30,674 bases of DNA from Bacteroidales bacterium (GCA_004553485.1 SFLG01000012.1:1-30674), one strand, 5' to 3'; positions 1-7,574 are shown, counted from the first letter of the stretch. Translations and numbers: made by a program. The notes: generated by a model not told the origin, from the letters alone.

Positions 1-55
1 GTTAAACCCCGCCACGCCGATGGTACTGCGAAAGTGGGAGAGTAGGTAACCGCCC
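1..55 (+). rRNA. rrf: 5S ribosomal RNA, 3' end (partial)
   Basis: The first ~55 bases match the conserved 3' half of bacterial 5S rRNA, including the stretch CGATGGTACTGCGAAAGTGG and the following GAGAGTAGGT helix strand. The 5' part lies outside the window. A strong terminator follows at once, as expected for the last gene of an rRNA operon. The exact 3' end is estimated to within a few bases. Confidence 0.9.
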
Positions 56-62
56 CTTTTCC

Positions 63-101
63 AACCCGCCGGATCAGCCCAGCTGACCCGGCGGGTTTTT
101 T
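63..101 (+). terminator. rRNA operon intrinsic terminator
   Basis: AACCCGCCGG and TCAGC pair with GCTGA and CCGGCGGGTT around a CCA loop, giving a long GC-rich hairpin with one internal mismatch, followed by a T run. It lies just after the 5S rRNA and is a textbook Rho-independent terminator. Confidence 0.93.
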
Positions 102-192
102 GTATATTGATAAATAGGAGGGATTATTTAGGGGGAAGAGAATGTGGATGATTAAACTATGCTAAAACGGCGGTGGTTTGGGTTTTTGTTTG

Positions 193-200
193 TATATTTG
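193..200 (+). promoter_or_regulatory. candidate -7 box for the LolD-like gene
   Basis: TATATTTG matches the Bacteroidetes -7 consensus TAnnTTTG. A clear -33 TTTG at the right distance is not visible, so this is tentative. If used, transcription would begin about 15 nt before the ATG at 223, which rules out the TTG at 178 as the start codon. Confidence 0.4.
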
Positions 201-222
201 TATGTCTATTTTTCAGCACGTT

Positions 223-933
223 ATGATTGAGCTTAAGAATATCTGCAAGAGGTTCGGCAATGTCGAGGTCCTGAGGGATGTCGATTTGTGCATCAGCGAC
301 CGTCTGGTGACGTCGGTGGTGGGGCCCAGTGGCGCCGGCAAGTCGACGCTGTTGCAGATTTTGGGCACGCTCGACCGTGCTGACTCGGGCCGCGTGCTCT
401 ACGACGGCGTGGACGTGGCGGGGCTAAACGACCGGCGTCTGTCGGCCTTCCGCAACGACAATATCGGTTTTGTTTTTCAAAATCATCAGCTGCTGCCGGA
501 GTTTTCGCTGGTAGAGAACGTGGCGATGCCTGCGCTGATAGGCGGCACGGGCCATGCCGAGGCCATCAGACGAGCCTCGGAGCTGCTCGACCGCATGGGC
601 CTGGGCAACCGCCTGACACACAAGCCGTCCGAGCTGTCGGGAGGCGAGGCTCAGCGTGGTGCGGTGGCACGCGCGCTGGTAAATAACCCGCGTGTGGTAC
701 TGGCCGACGAGCCGTCGGGAAGCCTCGACTCAAAGAACCGCCGTCAGCTGCACGGGCTGTTTTTTGACCTCTGCCGCGACCTTGGCACAACTTTTGTCAT
801 CGTTACTCACGACGAGAGTCTGGCCGCCGACTCGCACTGCATAGTGCACATCGCCGACGGACGGATAGTATCGGTGGAGGACCGCCGCGAGAAGTCAGCC
901 AAAGTAAATTCTGAAATCAACCAAACCAATTAA
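223..933 (+). CDS. ABC transporter ATP-binding protein, LolD/MacB-like
   Basis: This 236-residue protein has all motifs of an ABC ATPase: Walker A GPSGAGKS at residues 34-41, a Q-loop in FVFQNHQLLPEFS, the signature LSGGEAQRGAVARAL, Walker B VVLADEPSGSLD, and the switch histidine in VTHDES. The ENVAMPALIGG segment and short length are typical of the LolD/MacB/FtsE group, which powers FtsX-type permeases that move lipoproteins or other substrates from the inner membrane. I chose the ATG at 223 because homology begins there (MIELKNICKRFG) and a possible -7 box overlaps the longer TTG-started version from 178. No FtsX-like permease gene lies next to it, so it is an orphan ATPase whose partner is encoded elsewhere. 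LolD is the best guess, but the substrate is inferred. Confidence 0.88.
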   Translation: MIELKNICKRFGNVEVLRDVDLCISDRLVTSVVGPSGAGKSTLLQILGTLDRADSGRVLYDGVDVAGLNDRRLSAFRNDNIGFVFQNHQLLPEFSLVENVAMPALIGGTGHAEAIRRASELLDRMGLGNRLTHKPSELSGGEAQRGAVARALVNNPRVVLADEPSGSLDSKNRRQLHGLFFDLCRDLGTTFVIVTHDESLAADSHCIVHIADGRIVSVEDRREKSAKVNSEINQTN

Positions 934-949
934 TAATCAATTGAAAAGA

Positions 950-967
950 TGCCACCTGCGGGTGGCA
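950..967 (+). other. short intercistronic hairpin
   Basis: TGCCACC and GGTGGCA form a perfect 7-bp stem around a TGCG loop between the ABC ATPase stop (933) and the lipoprotein start (982). No T run follows, so it is not a clear terminator. It could act as a weak attenuator or protect the upstream message end. Confidence 0.5.
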
Positions 968-981
968 GCAACAAGTTTTAT

Positions 982-1656
982 ATGAAAGCTAAACTGACAG
1001 CATTAATGCTTGCACTGGCCTTTGTCGTCGGCCTGACATCGTGCGACAACAACGACGGCCCGGCCCGTACCACGTACCTGAATTTTATGACACTGGTGTC
1101 AACCGGTCAGCACGGAAGCACCCTCGAGATGACCACCATCGAGGGCAAGACCGTGATGTTTACCTGCACCGGCAACTTCGCCCAGTCGGCCACCGCCGCC
1201 GTCACCCCGGGCCAGCGCGTGCTGGTACTGTACGAGTACCCGGACAACCGCGAGCTGAACACCTCTGGGCCGATTAACGTACTGGCCTACAGCACCGTCA
1301 TCAACGGCGCCGTAGAGTGGGGCCCGGCCAATCAGCGCACCCTCGACGTGCGGACACAGGCTCTCACCATCACCGGCAACTACCTCAACTTCGAGGGCAT
1401 GGCGATGTATTTCCAGGAGCCCGGCAAGATGCGCCTCATCGCCGACGAGACAACGGCAAACGACAGCAAGCCTGTTGTTTACCTGCTCTACGAGTCGGAC
1501 AACGACACCGCCCAGCAGACGATGAAGGCGGTTTATGCCTCGGTCAACATCTCGGCGATATGGAACGACCCCAAATATGACGGCTTTGTGCTGCGTATCC
1601 CCGACGTCCACAGCAGTCTGCGCGAGGTGACCTTCAACAAGCCCGCCAAAAACTGA
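982..1656 (+). CDS. NigD-like outer-membrane lipoprotein (putative)
   Basis: The protein is about 224 residues long. It starts with a lipoprotein signal peptide: KAK at the N terminus, a hydrophobic core, then the lipobox GLTSC followed by DNND. The acidic residues after the Cys are common in Bacteroidetes surface-exposed lipoproteins. The body is a beta-rich sequence with a segment around PGQRVLVLYEYP that resembles the NigD-like families of Bacteroides, whose function is poorly known. I chose the ATG at 982 because it places the signal peptide at the N terminus; the ATG at 949 would add 11 residues read through a hairpin. It follows the ABC ATPase by 48 bp and could be cotranscribed with it. 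The lipoprotein call is firm; the NigD-like family call is tentative. Confidence 0.7.
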   Translation: MKAKLTALMLALAFVVGLTSCDNNDGPARTTYLNFMTLVSTGQHGSTLEMTTIEGKTVMFTCTGNFAQSATAAVTPGQRVLVLYEYPDNRELNTSGPINVLAYSTVINGAVEWGPANQRTLDVRTQALTITGNYLNFEGMAMYFQEPGKMRLIADETTANDSKPVVYLLYESDNDTAQQTMKAVYASVNISAIWNDPKYDGFVLRIPDVHSSLREVTFNKPAKN

Positions 1657-1713
1657 GGGCGCGGCTAAAAAAAGCAAACACAAACACAACTTACACAAGT
1701 ATTATATACAAAA

Positions 1714-2019
1714 ATGGACAACAAGAACAATCAGAACGAACTCAAAATAGAGCTTACTCCCGAGGTTGCCGGCGGCCACTATTCCAACCTGGCCGTTATC
1801 GCCCACTCGCCCACAGAGTTTTGCCTCGACTTCATCAACGTAGCCCCCAACATGCAGGCTGCCCGCGTGCAGACCCGCGTGATAATGACCCCCGAGCACG
1901 CCAAGAACCTGCTCTTCGCCCTCCGCGACAACCTCACCAAGTACGAGGAAGTCTACGGCGAAATCCAGCGCACCGTTCCCCGCAGCGGCAATAACGGCAA
2001 CAACGGCTTCCAGGCCTGA
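1714..2019 (+). CDS. DUF3467 domain protein
   Basis: A 101-residue soluble protein with the conserved core of DUF3467: SNLAVIAHSPTEFCLDF, then RVIMTPEHAKNLLFALRDNL followed by a Tyr-Glu pair. No function is established for the family, which is small, widespread in Bacteroidetes and archaea, and in Bacteroidetes often found near rpoC. Here it sits between the lipoprotein gene and cysS. The C-terminal tail is Asn/Gly-rich (SGNNGNNGFQA) and probably disordered. There is no signal peptide or membrane segment. The start ATG follows an A-rich stretch (ATATACAAAA), the usual setting for translation starts in this group. Confidence 0.88.
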   Translation: MDNKNNQNELKIELTPEVAGGHYSNLAVIAHSPTEFCLDFINVAPNMQAARVQTRVIMTPEHAKNLLFALRDNLTKYEEVYGEIQRTVPRSGNNGNNGFQA

Positions 2020-2022
2020 GGA

Positions 2023-2051
2023 TTTAGGCTTTAGGACTTAGACTTAGAGCT
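2023..2051 (+). repeat. TTAG-rich low-complexity spacer repeat
   Basis: Four degenerate copies of a 6-7 bp unit close to YTTAGR occur in a row (TTTAGGC, TTTAGGA, CTTAGA, CTTAGA) right after the DUF3467 stop. A further CTTAGGG and CTTAGGC occur at about 2093-2118. No coding sense or clear secondary structure explains them. Confidence 0.5.
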
Positions 2052-2170
2052 TCGATCTGAAGCGACAGACGTCCGGCCTTGGGACTCAGGGTCTTAGGGC
2101 CGACGCAGGCGCTTAGGCGCGGTTTTGAAATTGACATATCATCACATACTCCAGACAAAGAAACCCGATT

Positions 2171-3679
2171 ATGGCAATACGTAAGAACGATCTTGCGATT
2201 TACAACTCGATGAGCCGCCAGAAGGAGACCTTCCGGCCCGTACACCCCGAAATGGCAGGCATGTATGTCTGTGGTCCCACCGTCTACGGCGACGGCCACC
2301 TGGGCCATGCGCGCCCCGCCATCACCTTCGACGTGGTGGCACGCTACCTGCGCCACCTGGGCTACAAGGTGCGCTATGTGCGCAACATCACCGATGTGGG
2401 CCACCTCGAGCACGATGCCGACGAGGGCGAGGACAAGATAGCCAAGAAGGCACGCCTCGAGCAGCTCGAGCCCATGGAGGTGGTGCAGTACTACCTCACA
2501 CGCTACCATGACGCCATGCGCGCCCTCAACGTGTTGCCTCCCAGCATCGAGCCGCACGCCTCGGGCCACATCATCGAGCAGATCGAGTATATAAAGACAA
2601 TTCTGGAGGCCGGATATGCCTACGAGAGCGAGGGCTCGGTCTACTTTGACGTGCCCAAGTTCAACCGCGACTTCGGCTACGGCCGCCTGTCGGGCCGCAA
2701 CATCGACGAGCTGCTGAGCGCCACGCGCGCCCTCGACGGCCAGGACGAGAAGCACAACCCCGCCGACTTCGCCCTGTGGAAGAAGGCCGCGCCCGAGCAC
2801 ATCATGCACTGGCCGTCGCCCTGGAGCGAGGGCTTCCCCGGATGGCACCTCGAGTGCTCGACGATGAGCGAGAAATATCTGGGTAACGAAATCGACATCC
2901 ACGGCGGCGGCATGGACCTCAAGTTCCCCCACCACGAGGCCGAGATTGCGCAGAGCGTGGCCCACAACGGGCACCCCGTGGTGCACACGTGGATGCACAA
3001 CAACATGATTACCATCAACGGCCAGAAGATGGGCAAGAGCCTGGGCAACTTCATCACCCTCCAGGAATTCTTTGACGGCAGCCACCCGCTGCTCGAACAG
3101 CCCTATTCGCCCATGACCATCCGCTTCTTCATCCTCCAGGCCCACTACCGCGGCACCGTCGACTTCAGCAACGAGGCCCTGCAGAGCGCCGAGAAGGCCT
3201 ACGGCCGCCTGATGGACAGCTACCGCCGTCTGTCGGGCCTGAAGAGCGCCCTCGACGGCCAGGGCACGGTGACACCGGCCCGCCTCGACGAAATAGAGGC
3301 CAAGGCCTACGCCGCCATGGACGACGACTTCAACACCCCCGTCGTCATCGCCGTCCTGTTCGAGCTGGCCTCGCTCATCAACAAGGTCAACGACGGCCAC
3401 GAGAGTGCCGACGCCGCCGCCATCGCGCGCATGAAGGCTATCTTCGACACCTTTGCCGGTGATATCCTTGGCCTGCGCCTCGACACCGTCGGCGGTGAGG
3501 GCGACAACGCCAACATGAAGCCCTTTGAGGATGCCGTAGACCTGCTGCTCGAGCTGCGAAAAGGCGCCAAGGCCGAGAAGAACTGGGCCATGTCTGACCT
3601 CATCCGCAACAAGCTGTCCGAGATAGGCTTTGACGTCAAGGACACCAAGGACGGCTTTGAGTGGAGCCTCAAGAAATAA
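2171..3679 (+). CDS. cysS: cysteinyl-tRNA synthetase
   Basis: This 502-residue class I aminoacyl-tRNA synthetase charges tRNA-Cys with cysteine in the cytoplasm. The zinc-site Cys34 in VCGPTVYGDG is followed by the HIGH-type motif HLGHAR at 43-48. The KMSKS-type motif is KMGKS at 286-290. Further zinc ligands are visible in WHLECSTMS and FPHHEAE, and MHNNMITINGQKMGKSLGN is a family hallmark. The C-terminal DALR-like helical region holds the variable part (about 330-480). Length is normal for the family, if slightly longer than the E. coli enzyme. The start ATG at 2171 directly precedes a typical N terminus. The gene is 151 bp from DUF3467 and 17 bp before the helicase gene, so it may be cotranscribed with the latter. 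Confidence 0.97.
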   Translation: MAIRKNDLAIYNSMSRQKETFRPVHPEMAGMYVCGPTVYGDGHLGHARPAITFDVVARYLRHLGYKVRYVRNITDVGHLEHDADEGEDKIAKKARLEQLEPMEVVQYYLTRYHDAMRALNVLPPSIEPHASGHIIEQIEYIKTILEAGYAYESEGSVYFDVPKFNRDFGYGRLSGRNIDELLSATRALDGQDEKHNPADFALWKKAAPEHIMHWPSPWSEGFPGWHLECSTMSEKYLGNEIDIHGGGMDLKFPHHEAEIAQSVAHNGHPVVHTWMHNNMITINGQKMGKSLGNFITLQEFFDGSHPLLEQPYSPMTIRFFILQAHYRGTVDFSNEALQSAEKAYGRLMDSYRRLSGLKSALDGQGTVTPARLDEIEAKAYAAMDDDFNTPVVIAVLFELASLINKVNDGHESADAAAIARMKAIFDTFAGDILGLRLDTVGGEGDNANMKPFEDAVDLLLELRKGAKAEKNWAMSDLIRNKLSEIGFDVKDTKDGFEWSLKK

Positions 3680-3696
3680 GCCTCAATAGGTAAAAA

Positions 3697-5136
3697 ATGA
3701 CCTACGGCGAGTTTGTGGCGGCTGTGACGGCTGAGCTCGGGTTCGAGCCCAACGACCAGCAGCGTCAGGTAATAGAGGCGTTGGCACGCTTCTGCTCGCC
3801 CGCACGATCGCGGCAGCTTGACATCGAGCAGGGCAGCCGCGACCGCGTTTTTTTGCTTAACGGATACGCCGGAACGGGCAAGACCAGCCTGTCCGGCGCC
3901 CTTGTGCGTGCTTTGGCGCGGGCGGGGATAAGGTCAAGACTGCTCGCCCCTACGGGACGTGCCGCCAAGGTCTTCAGCGCCCTCGCCGGAAAGCCCGCCT
4001 ACACCATCCACCGCACCATTTACCGCCACAGCCTCGGCGGCGAGATGCCCGGTCTGCAGACCAACAACACGCCCGACACGGTGTTTATCGTCGACGAGGC
4101 GTCGATGATCGGCGACGAGGACATGGGCGGCGGACCCTTCGGCACGGTCAACGAGCAGGGCGGTCTGCTGGCCGACCTTATCCAGTATGTCTACGGCGGC
4201 GAGGGCTGCCGGATGATACTGCTTGGCGACACGGCGCAGCTGCCTCCCGTGGGCAGCGACATCTCGCCGGCGATGGACCCCGACACGCTCAGGCAGATGG
4301 GCCTGACGGTCTCGCGCGCCACCCTCACCACCATCGCCCGCCAGGGTGCGCTGTCAGGCATCCTGGCCAACGCCACGACGCTGCGCCGGGCGATGAAGAG
4401 CGGCGACATGCCCATGCCGCACTTTGTCACCGCCGGGTACAAGGACGTGTCGTACGTCACGCCGGAGGATATGCCCGAGTACATCGACACATGCTACCAG
4501 CGCGACGGGATGGACCAGACCATCATCGTCACGCGGTCGAACCGCCGTGCCGTCGACTTCAACCGCGGCGTGCGCGCGCAGGTGCTGTACTACGAGGAGG
4601 AGCTTACCTCCGGCGAGCTGCTGATGGTGGCCAAGAACAACTACCGCTGGAGCCGCGGCGTGCGCGGGCTCGACTTCATCGCCAACGGCGACACGCTGGA
4701 GGTGACGCGCGTCTACGGCACCGAGGACCGCTACGGCGTGCGCTTTGCCGACGTGCAGCTTACCCTGCCGTCGAACCGCGCTATCGTCTTCGACGCCAAG
4801 GTGATGGTTGACACGCTGACGTGCGACGCCCCGGGTATGGGGCCGGGGATGGCCCGCAATATCTACAACGGCATAGTGGCCGAGATGGGCGGCGACCCCG
4901 ACCGCGTCGCCCTTGCGTGCGAGTTGCGCGACAACCCGTACTGGAACGCCCTTGTCGTGAAATATGCCTACGCCGTCACCTGCCACAAGGCCCAGGGCGG
5001 ACAGTGGCAGAACGTTTTTGTCGACCTGGGCTACATACCCGAGGACGGCGAGATGGCCGAGCTGTACCGCTGGCTCTACACCGCCGTCACCCGCGCCCGC
5101 ACCCGCCTGTACATCATAGCCCCCGCCGACGAGTGA
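3697..5136 (+). CDS. RecD/Dda-like superfamily 1 DNA helicase
   Basis: A 479-residue SF1 helicase. Walker A is GYAGTGKT at residues 56-63, Walker B is VFIVDEASMIGDED, motif III is MILLGDTAQLPPVG, motif V is in TCHKAQGGQWQNVFVD, and motif VI is LYTAVTRARTRLYII. The C-terminal third is the UvrD_C_2-type domain with the HKAQG signature seen in RecD, RecD2 and Dda. There is no RecB or RecC neighbour, and the protein lacks the long N-terminal domain of RecD2. It is therefore best described as a stand-alone RecD-like ATP-dependent 5'-3' helicase, probably used in DNA repair or replication restart. Polarity and role are inferred from the family. The start lies 17 bp after the cysS stop, suggesting cotranscription. 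Confidence 0.9.
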   Translation: MTYGEFVAAVTAELGFEPNDQQRQVIEALARFCSPARSRQLDIEQGSRDRVFLLNGYAGTGKTSLSGALVRALARAGIRSRLLAPTGRAAKVFSALAGKPAYTIHRTIYRHSLGGEMPGLQTNNTPDTVFIVDEASMIGDEDMGGGPFGTVNEQGGLLADLIQYVYGGEGCRMILLGDTAQLPPVGSDISPAMDPDTLRQMGLTVSRATLTTIARQGALSGILANATTLRRAMKSGDMPMPHFVTAGYKDVSYVTPEDMPEYIDTCYQRDGMDQTIIVTRSNRRAVDFNRGVRAQVLYYEEELTSGELLMVAKNNYRWSRGVRGLDFIANGDTLEVTRVYGTEDRYGVRFADVQLTLPSNRAIVFDAKVMVDTLTCDAPGMGPGMARNIYNGIVAEMGGDPDRVALACELRDNPYWNALVVKYAYAVTCHKAQGGQWQNVFVDLGYIPEDGEMAELYRWLYTAVTRARTRLYIIAPADE

Positions 5137-5471
5137 GGGCCGCCGTGCCGCCCGGAGGGGTGACAAACAGGCCGGGTAGGGGGCAGGCGGGCCGGGGTAG
5201 GCATCATTATGCCATAAAGTGCGGGAGGACAAGGCGGTGAGGCAAGCTTTTTGAAAGAAATTGTGCCTTTTTAGCGCTGTTTAACTTAGTATTGGTTGAC
5301 GTTGTGTTTGAGAATTTCAAAATATTTAGTAATTTTGCATTGAAGAAAATACATATCTCGAACGGCGTTGCAGCCAAAAGGTTGGCAAATGAGCCGTTCT
5401 GCTGGCAAAAATGCCAAAACACAGTGTAGTAACTGACAATATTAACAACCCAATAAAAAAACACAAACACT
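5137..5471. other. intergenic region upstream of GAPDH
   Basis: This 335-bp stretch holds no gene I can support. The left half is GC-rich with only a small hairpin (GGCAT, CATT, ATGCC near 5199) and no convincing terminator for the helicase gene. The right half turns AT-rich, contains the GAPDH promoter at 5307-5337, and then a leader of about 125 nt. Confidence 0.6.
5307..5337 (+). promoter_or_regulatory. Bacteroidetes-type promoter of GAPDH
   Basis: TTTG (5307-5310) is followed after exactly 19 nt by TAATTTTG (5330-5337). This matches the housekeeping sigma consensus of Bacteroidetes (TTTG, about 19-21 nt, TAnnTTTG) very well. Transcription would begin near 5343, giving a leader of about 130 nt. 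Confidence 0.8.
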
Positions 5472-6482
5472 ATGACTAAAATTGGTATTAACGGTTTCGG
5501 CCGCATCGGTCGTTTCGTTTTCCGCGCCTCGACCAAGCGTGACGACATCGAAGTTGTTGCTATCAACGACCTCCTCCCCGTTGACTACATGGCTTACATG
5601 CTGAAGTATGACACCATGCACGGCCGCTTCGAGGGCGAAGTTAGCTGCGACGTAGAAAAGAGCGAGCTCATCGTAAACGGCAAGCACATCCGCGTAACCG
5701 CATGCCGCGACCCGAAAGAAATCAACTGGGGTGCAGTAGGTGCCGAGTACGTAGTAGAGTCCACCGGCCTCTTCCTGACCAAAGAAAAAGCACAGGCCCA
5801 CATCGAGGCAGGTGCCAAATATGTTGTAATGTCGGCTCCCTCAAAGGACGACACCCCCATGTTCGTCTGCGGTGTTAACGCCGAGACCTACAAGAAGGGC
5901 ACACAGTTCGTATCGAACGCCAGCTGCACCACCAACTGCCTTGCTCCCATCGCCAAGGTCCTCAACGACAAGTTCGGCATCGAGACCGGTCTTATGACCA
6001 CCGTACACTCGACCACCGCTACCCAGAAGACCGTTGACGGTCCCTCGATGAAGGACTGGCGCGGCGGTCGTGCTGCCAGCGGCAACATCATCCCCTCGAG
6101 CACCGGCGCTGCCAAGGCTGTGGGCAAAGTTATCCCCGAGCTCAACGGCAAACTCACCGGCATCTCGATGCGTGTCCCCACCCTCGACGTTTCTGTAGTT
6201 GACCTCACCGTCAACCTGAAGAAGGGTGCCACCAAAGAGGAGATTTGCGCTGCCATGAAGGAAGCTGCCGAAGGCGAGCTGAAGGGCGTACTCGGCTACA
6301 CCGAGGATGCAGTTGTATCGAGCGATTTCCTGGGCTGCCCCCTGACCTCGATCTTCGACGCCAACGCCGGTGTATATCTTACCCCCAACTTCGTAAAGGT
6401 TGTTTCGTGGTACGACAACGAGATCGGCTACTCGAACAAGGTTCTCGACCTCATCGCCACCATGGTTAAGATCAACGGCTAA
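5472..6482 (+). CDS. gapA: glyceraldehyde-3-phosphate dehydrogenase, type I
   Basis: This 336-residue cytosolic enzyme oxidises and phosphorylates glyceraldehyde 3-phosphate to 1,3-bisphosphoglycerate in glycolysis. The NAD-binding Rossmann start is KIGINGFGRIGR. Asp33 in VAINDL fits a preference for NAD over NADP. The active site is SNASCTTNCLAP with catalytic Cys152, and His179 in TTVHSTTATQK is the partner base. The end WYDNEIGYSNKVLDL is typical. It forms its own transcription unit, with a strong promoter upstream and a strong hairpin terminator 17 bp after the stop. Codon use appears less extreme in G/C at third positions than in neighbours, as expected for a highly expressed gene. The symbol follows common use. 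Confidence 0.97.
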   Translation: MTKIGINGFGRIGRFVFRASTKRDDIEVVAINDLLPVDYMAYMLKYDTMHGRFEGEVSCDVEKSELIVNGKHIRVTACRDPKEINWGAVGAEYVVESTGLFLTKEKAQAHIEAGAKYVVMSAPSKDDTPMFVCGVNAETYKKGTQFVSNASCTTNCLAPIAKVLNDKFGIETGLMTTVHSTTATQKTVDGPSMKDWRGGRAASGNIIPSSTGAAKAVGKVIPELNGKLTGISMRVPTLDVSVVDLTVNLKKGATKEEICAAMKEAAEGELKGVLGYTEDAVVSSDFLGCPLTSIFDANAGVYLTPNFVKVVSWYDNEIGYSNKVLDLIATMVKING

Positions 6483-6498
6483 TTTAATTAGGCACAAT

Positions 6499-6530
6499 AA
6501 AAAAAGCCACCCTTTTGGGTGGCTTTTTTT
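6499..6530 (+). terminator. GAPDH intrinsic terminator
   Basis: A-run, GCCACCC, TTTT loop, GGGTGGC, T-run: a perfect hairpin flanked by seven A and seven T, placed just after the GAPDH stop. Its symmetry means it could also stop transcription arriving from the right, including read-through from the convergent thioesterase gene. Confidence 0.95.
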
Positions 6531-6625
6531 GTGGGTGTTGGTTTTGGGGGCCGGGCGCATGGCCGGGTGAGGCTATTATAGCTAAAATAGCTAACTTAGG
6601 CAGGCGGGAGAGGGGGCAGGGAGGC

Positions 6626-6643
6626 CGCGAGCTAAAGCTCGCG
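6626..6643. repeat. inverted repeat, 8-bp arms
   Basis: CGCGAGCT and AGCTCGCG are perfect complements separated by AA. It sits in the non-coding spacer with no T run next to it, so it is more like a REP-type palindrome than a terminator. Confidence 0.7.
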
Positions 6644-6662
6644 CACAGAACCAGGCGGGCGG

Positions 6663-6692
6663 TTTAAGTGGCGGCCGAGGCCGCCACTTAAA
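6663..6692. repeat. inverted repeat, 14-bp perfect arms
   Basis: TTTAAGTGGCGGCC (6663-6676) and GGCCGCCACTTAAA (6679-6692) are perfect reverse complements separated by only two bases. The second arm runs into AA. In RNA this would form a very stable hairpin. Being AT-rich at the base and GC-rich at the tip, it could end transcription of the minus-strand cluster, although no long T run follows. Confidence 0.75.
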
Positions 6693-6694
6693 AA

Positions 6695-6820
6695 GTATTG
6701 GCAGGCCGGGGGCCTGCGGTATTGGCGCCTGCGGAGCGGTGTTGGCAGGCCGGGGCCTGCGGTGTTGGCGCCTGCGGCGCGGTATTGGCAGGCCGGGGCT
6801 GCGGTATTGGCAAGGGGGAG
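6695..6820. repeat. degenerate tandem array of GTRTTGGC units
   Basis: Six head-to-tail units of about 17-24 bp all begin with GTATTGGC or GTGTTGGC. They start at 6695, 6719, 6739, 6762, 6782 and 6804. Units alternate between a longer type (AGGCCGGGGCCTGCG after the start, itself palindromic) and a shorter type (GCCTGCGGMGCG). The last unit decays into GGGGGAG. Confidence 0.75.
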
Positions 6821-6828
6821 GGTGGGGG

Positions 6829-7230
6829 TTAGGCCTCGAGGTGGGATTCGAGGGCGCGACGGAGGGGGGCGGGGAGGTCGGCGCCGGTTTGGGTGTGCAT
6901 GTCAAAGCCGGCCATGGTGGTGAGGGCGTCGGCTTTGGTGGCGCCGGTTTCGGGGTTGTACACGCGCTGGTGGAGCACAAAGCTGCGGTTGCCGATGTGG
7001 CTGACGGCGGTGCTGACCTGAAGGGGCTCGCCGAGGACGGTGGGGGCGGTGAAGTTGATGTTGACGTTGACAATCACCGAGCCGATATTGGCGGGGTCGT
7101 TGGGCTTGTCGGTGATAGAGTTGAAAAACAGCGCCTTGCCTAAGTCAAGGTACTGCAGCAAAACGGTGTTGTTGACATGGCCAAACATGTCGTAGTCGGT
7201 GAAGCGGGGCTGTATGTCTACCGTAAACAT
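6829..7230 (-). CDS. acyl-CoA thioesterase, hotdog fold (YbgC/FadM-like)
   Basis: This 133-residue protein matches the 4HBT-type hotdog thioesterases that hydrolyse acyl-CoA or acyl-ACP thioesters. The N terminus reads QPRFTDYDMFGHVNNTVLLQYLD, where Asp in DYDMFGHVNN is the usual catalytic acid of the YbgC/FadM group (motif D-x-x-GHVNN). The middle NVNINFTAPTVLGEPL and SFVLHQRVYN fit the sheet of the fold. The ATG at 7230 is the start because homology begins there; the frame stays open upstream but encodes an unlikely sequence. It is the last gene of the minus-strand cluster, 53 bp after DUF721. Its natural substrate cannot be told from the sequence. Confidence 0.88.
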   Translation of the reverse strand: MFTVDIQPRFTDYDMFGHVNNTVLLQYLDLGKALFFNSITDKPNDPANIGSVIVNVNINFTAPTVLGEPLQVSTAVSHIGNRSFVLHQRVYNPETGATKADALTTMAGFDMHTQTGADLPAPLRRALESHLEA

Positions 7231-7283
7231 TTCAGTATCAGTAAATAATGGTCCGAAGATCCGGGCCGGGGGGACAGGGTGTA

Positions 7284-7574
7284 TCAGTGAAACTTTATAT
7301 GGCTTATAATCTGTTTGCCGGCGGTTTTGTTGAGGGCCTCGATGAGTTTGTCCTGCATGAACGACAGGTCGTTGCGTAAGGCCGGGTTTGATATTACCAC
7401 GTGCAGCGTGTCGCCGTCGACCCATCGGCGGACGGTCATGCGGTTGATGGTAGGCCCCACTACCTGCGGCCACATCGAGCACACCTGCTGGCGCTCGATG
7501 GTATCGAGCTGGCCGGCCTTTTCAAAGGCAAGGCGGATTATCTCGCCTACAGGCAGGGGGTCGTTGCGTTTCAT
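7284..7574 (-). CDS. DUF721 (DciA-like) protein
   Basis: A 96-residue DUF721 protein. The family includes DciA, which in many bacteria helps load the replicative helicase DnaB. Visible core features are the N-terminal PVGEIIRLAFEKAG, VCSMWPQVVGPTINRMT, and the strand-rich GDTLHVVISNPALRNDLSFM. In Bacteroidetes this gene commonly lies beside recF, and here it follows recF by 80 bp on the same strand. That pairing supports a link to DNA replication or repair. Whether this short Bacteroidetes version has true DciA activity is unknown. Confidence 0.85.
   Translation of the reverse strand: MKRNDPLPVGEIIRLAFEKAGQLDTIERQQVCSMWPQVVGPTINRMTVRRWVDGDTLHVVISNPALRNDLSFMQDKLIEALNKTAGKQIISHIKFH

Larger units (their letters stand above)
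6531..6828. other. repeat-rich spacer between convergent genes
   Basis: About 300 bp between the convergent GAPDH and thioesterase genes. It holds two strong inverted repeats (6626-6643 and 6663-6692) and a degenerate tandem array (6695-6820). Reading frames through it give proline- or glycine-rich low-complexity peptides and look spurious. It is a non-coding region of repeated sequence. Confidence 0.7.

Noticed and set aside
2024..3400. 458-codon open frame on the minus strand opposite cysS
   Set aside because: It lies almost entirely antisense to a clear cysS gene, and its translation is a Val/Ala/His-rich sequence without recognisable motifs. Long antisense frames are expected in GC-rich genes with G/C third positions.
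6695..6820. Possible CRISPR array in the repeat spacer
   Set aside because: Units are contiguous or nearly so, of varying length, without unique spacers of constant size, and no cas genes are present.
6739..7143. 134-codon plus-strand frame through the repeats and the thioesterase gene
   Set aside because: It is antisense to the thioesterase and otherwise translates the tandem array; Gly/Val-rich and without domain signs.
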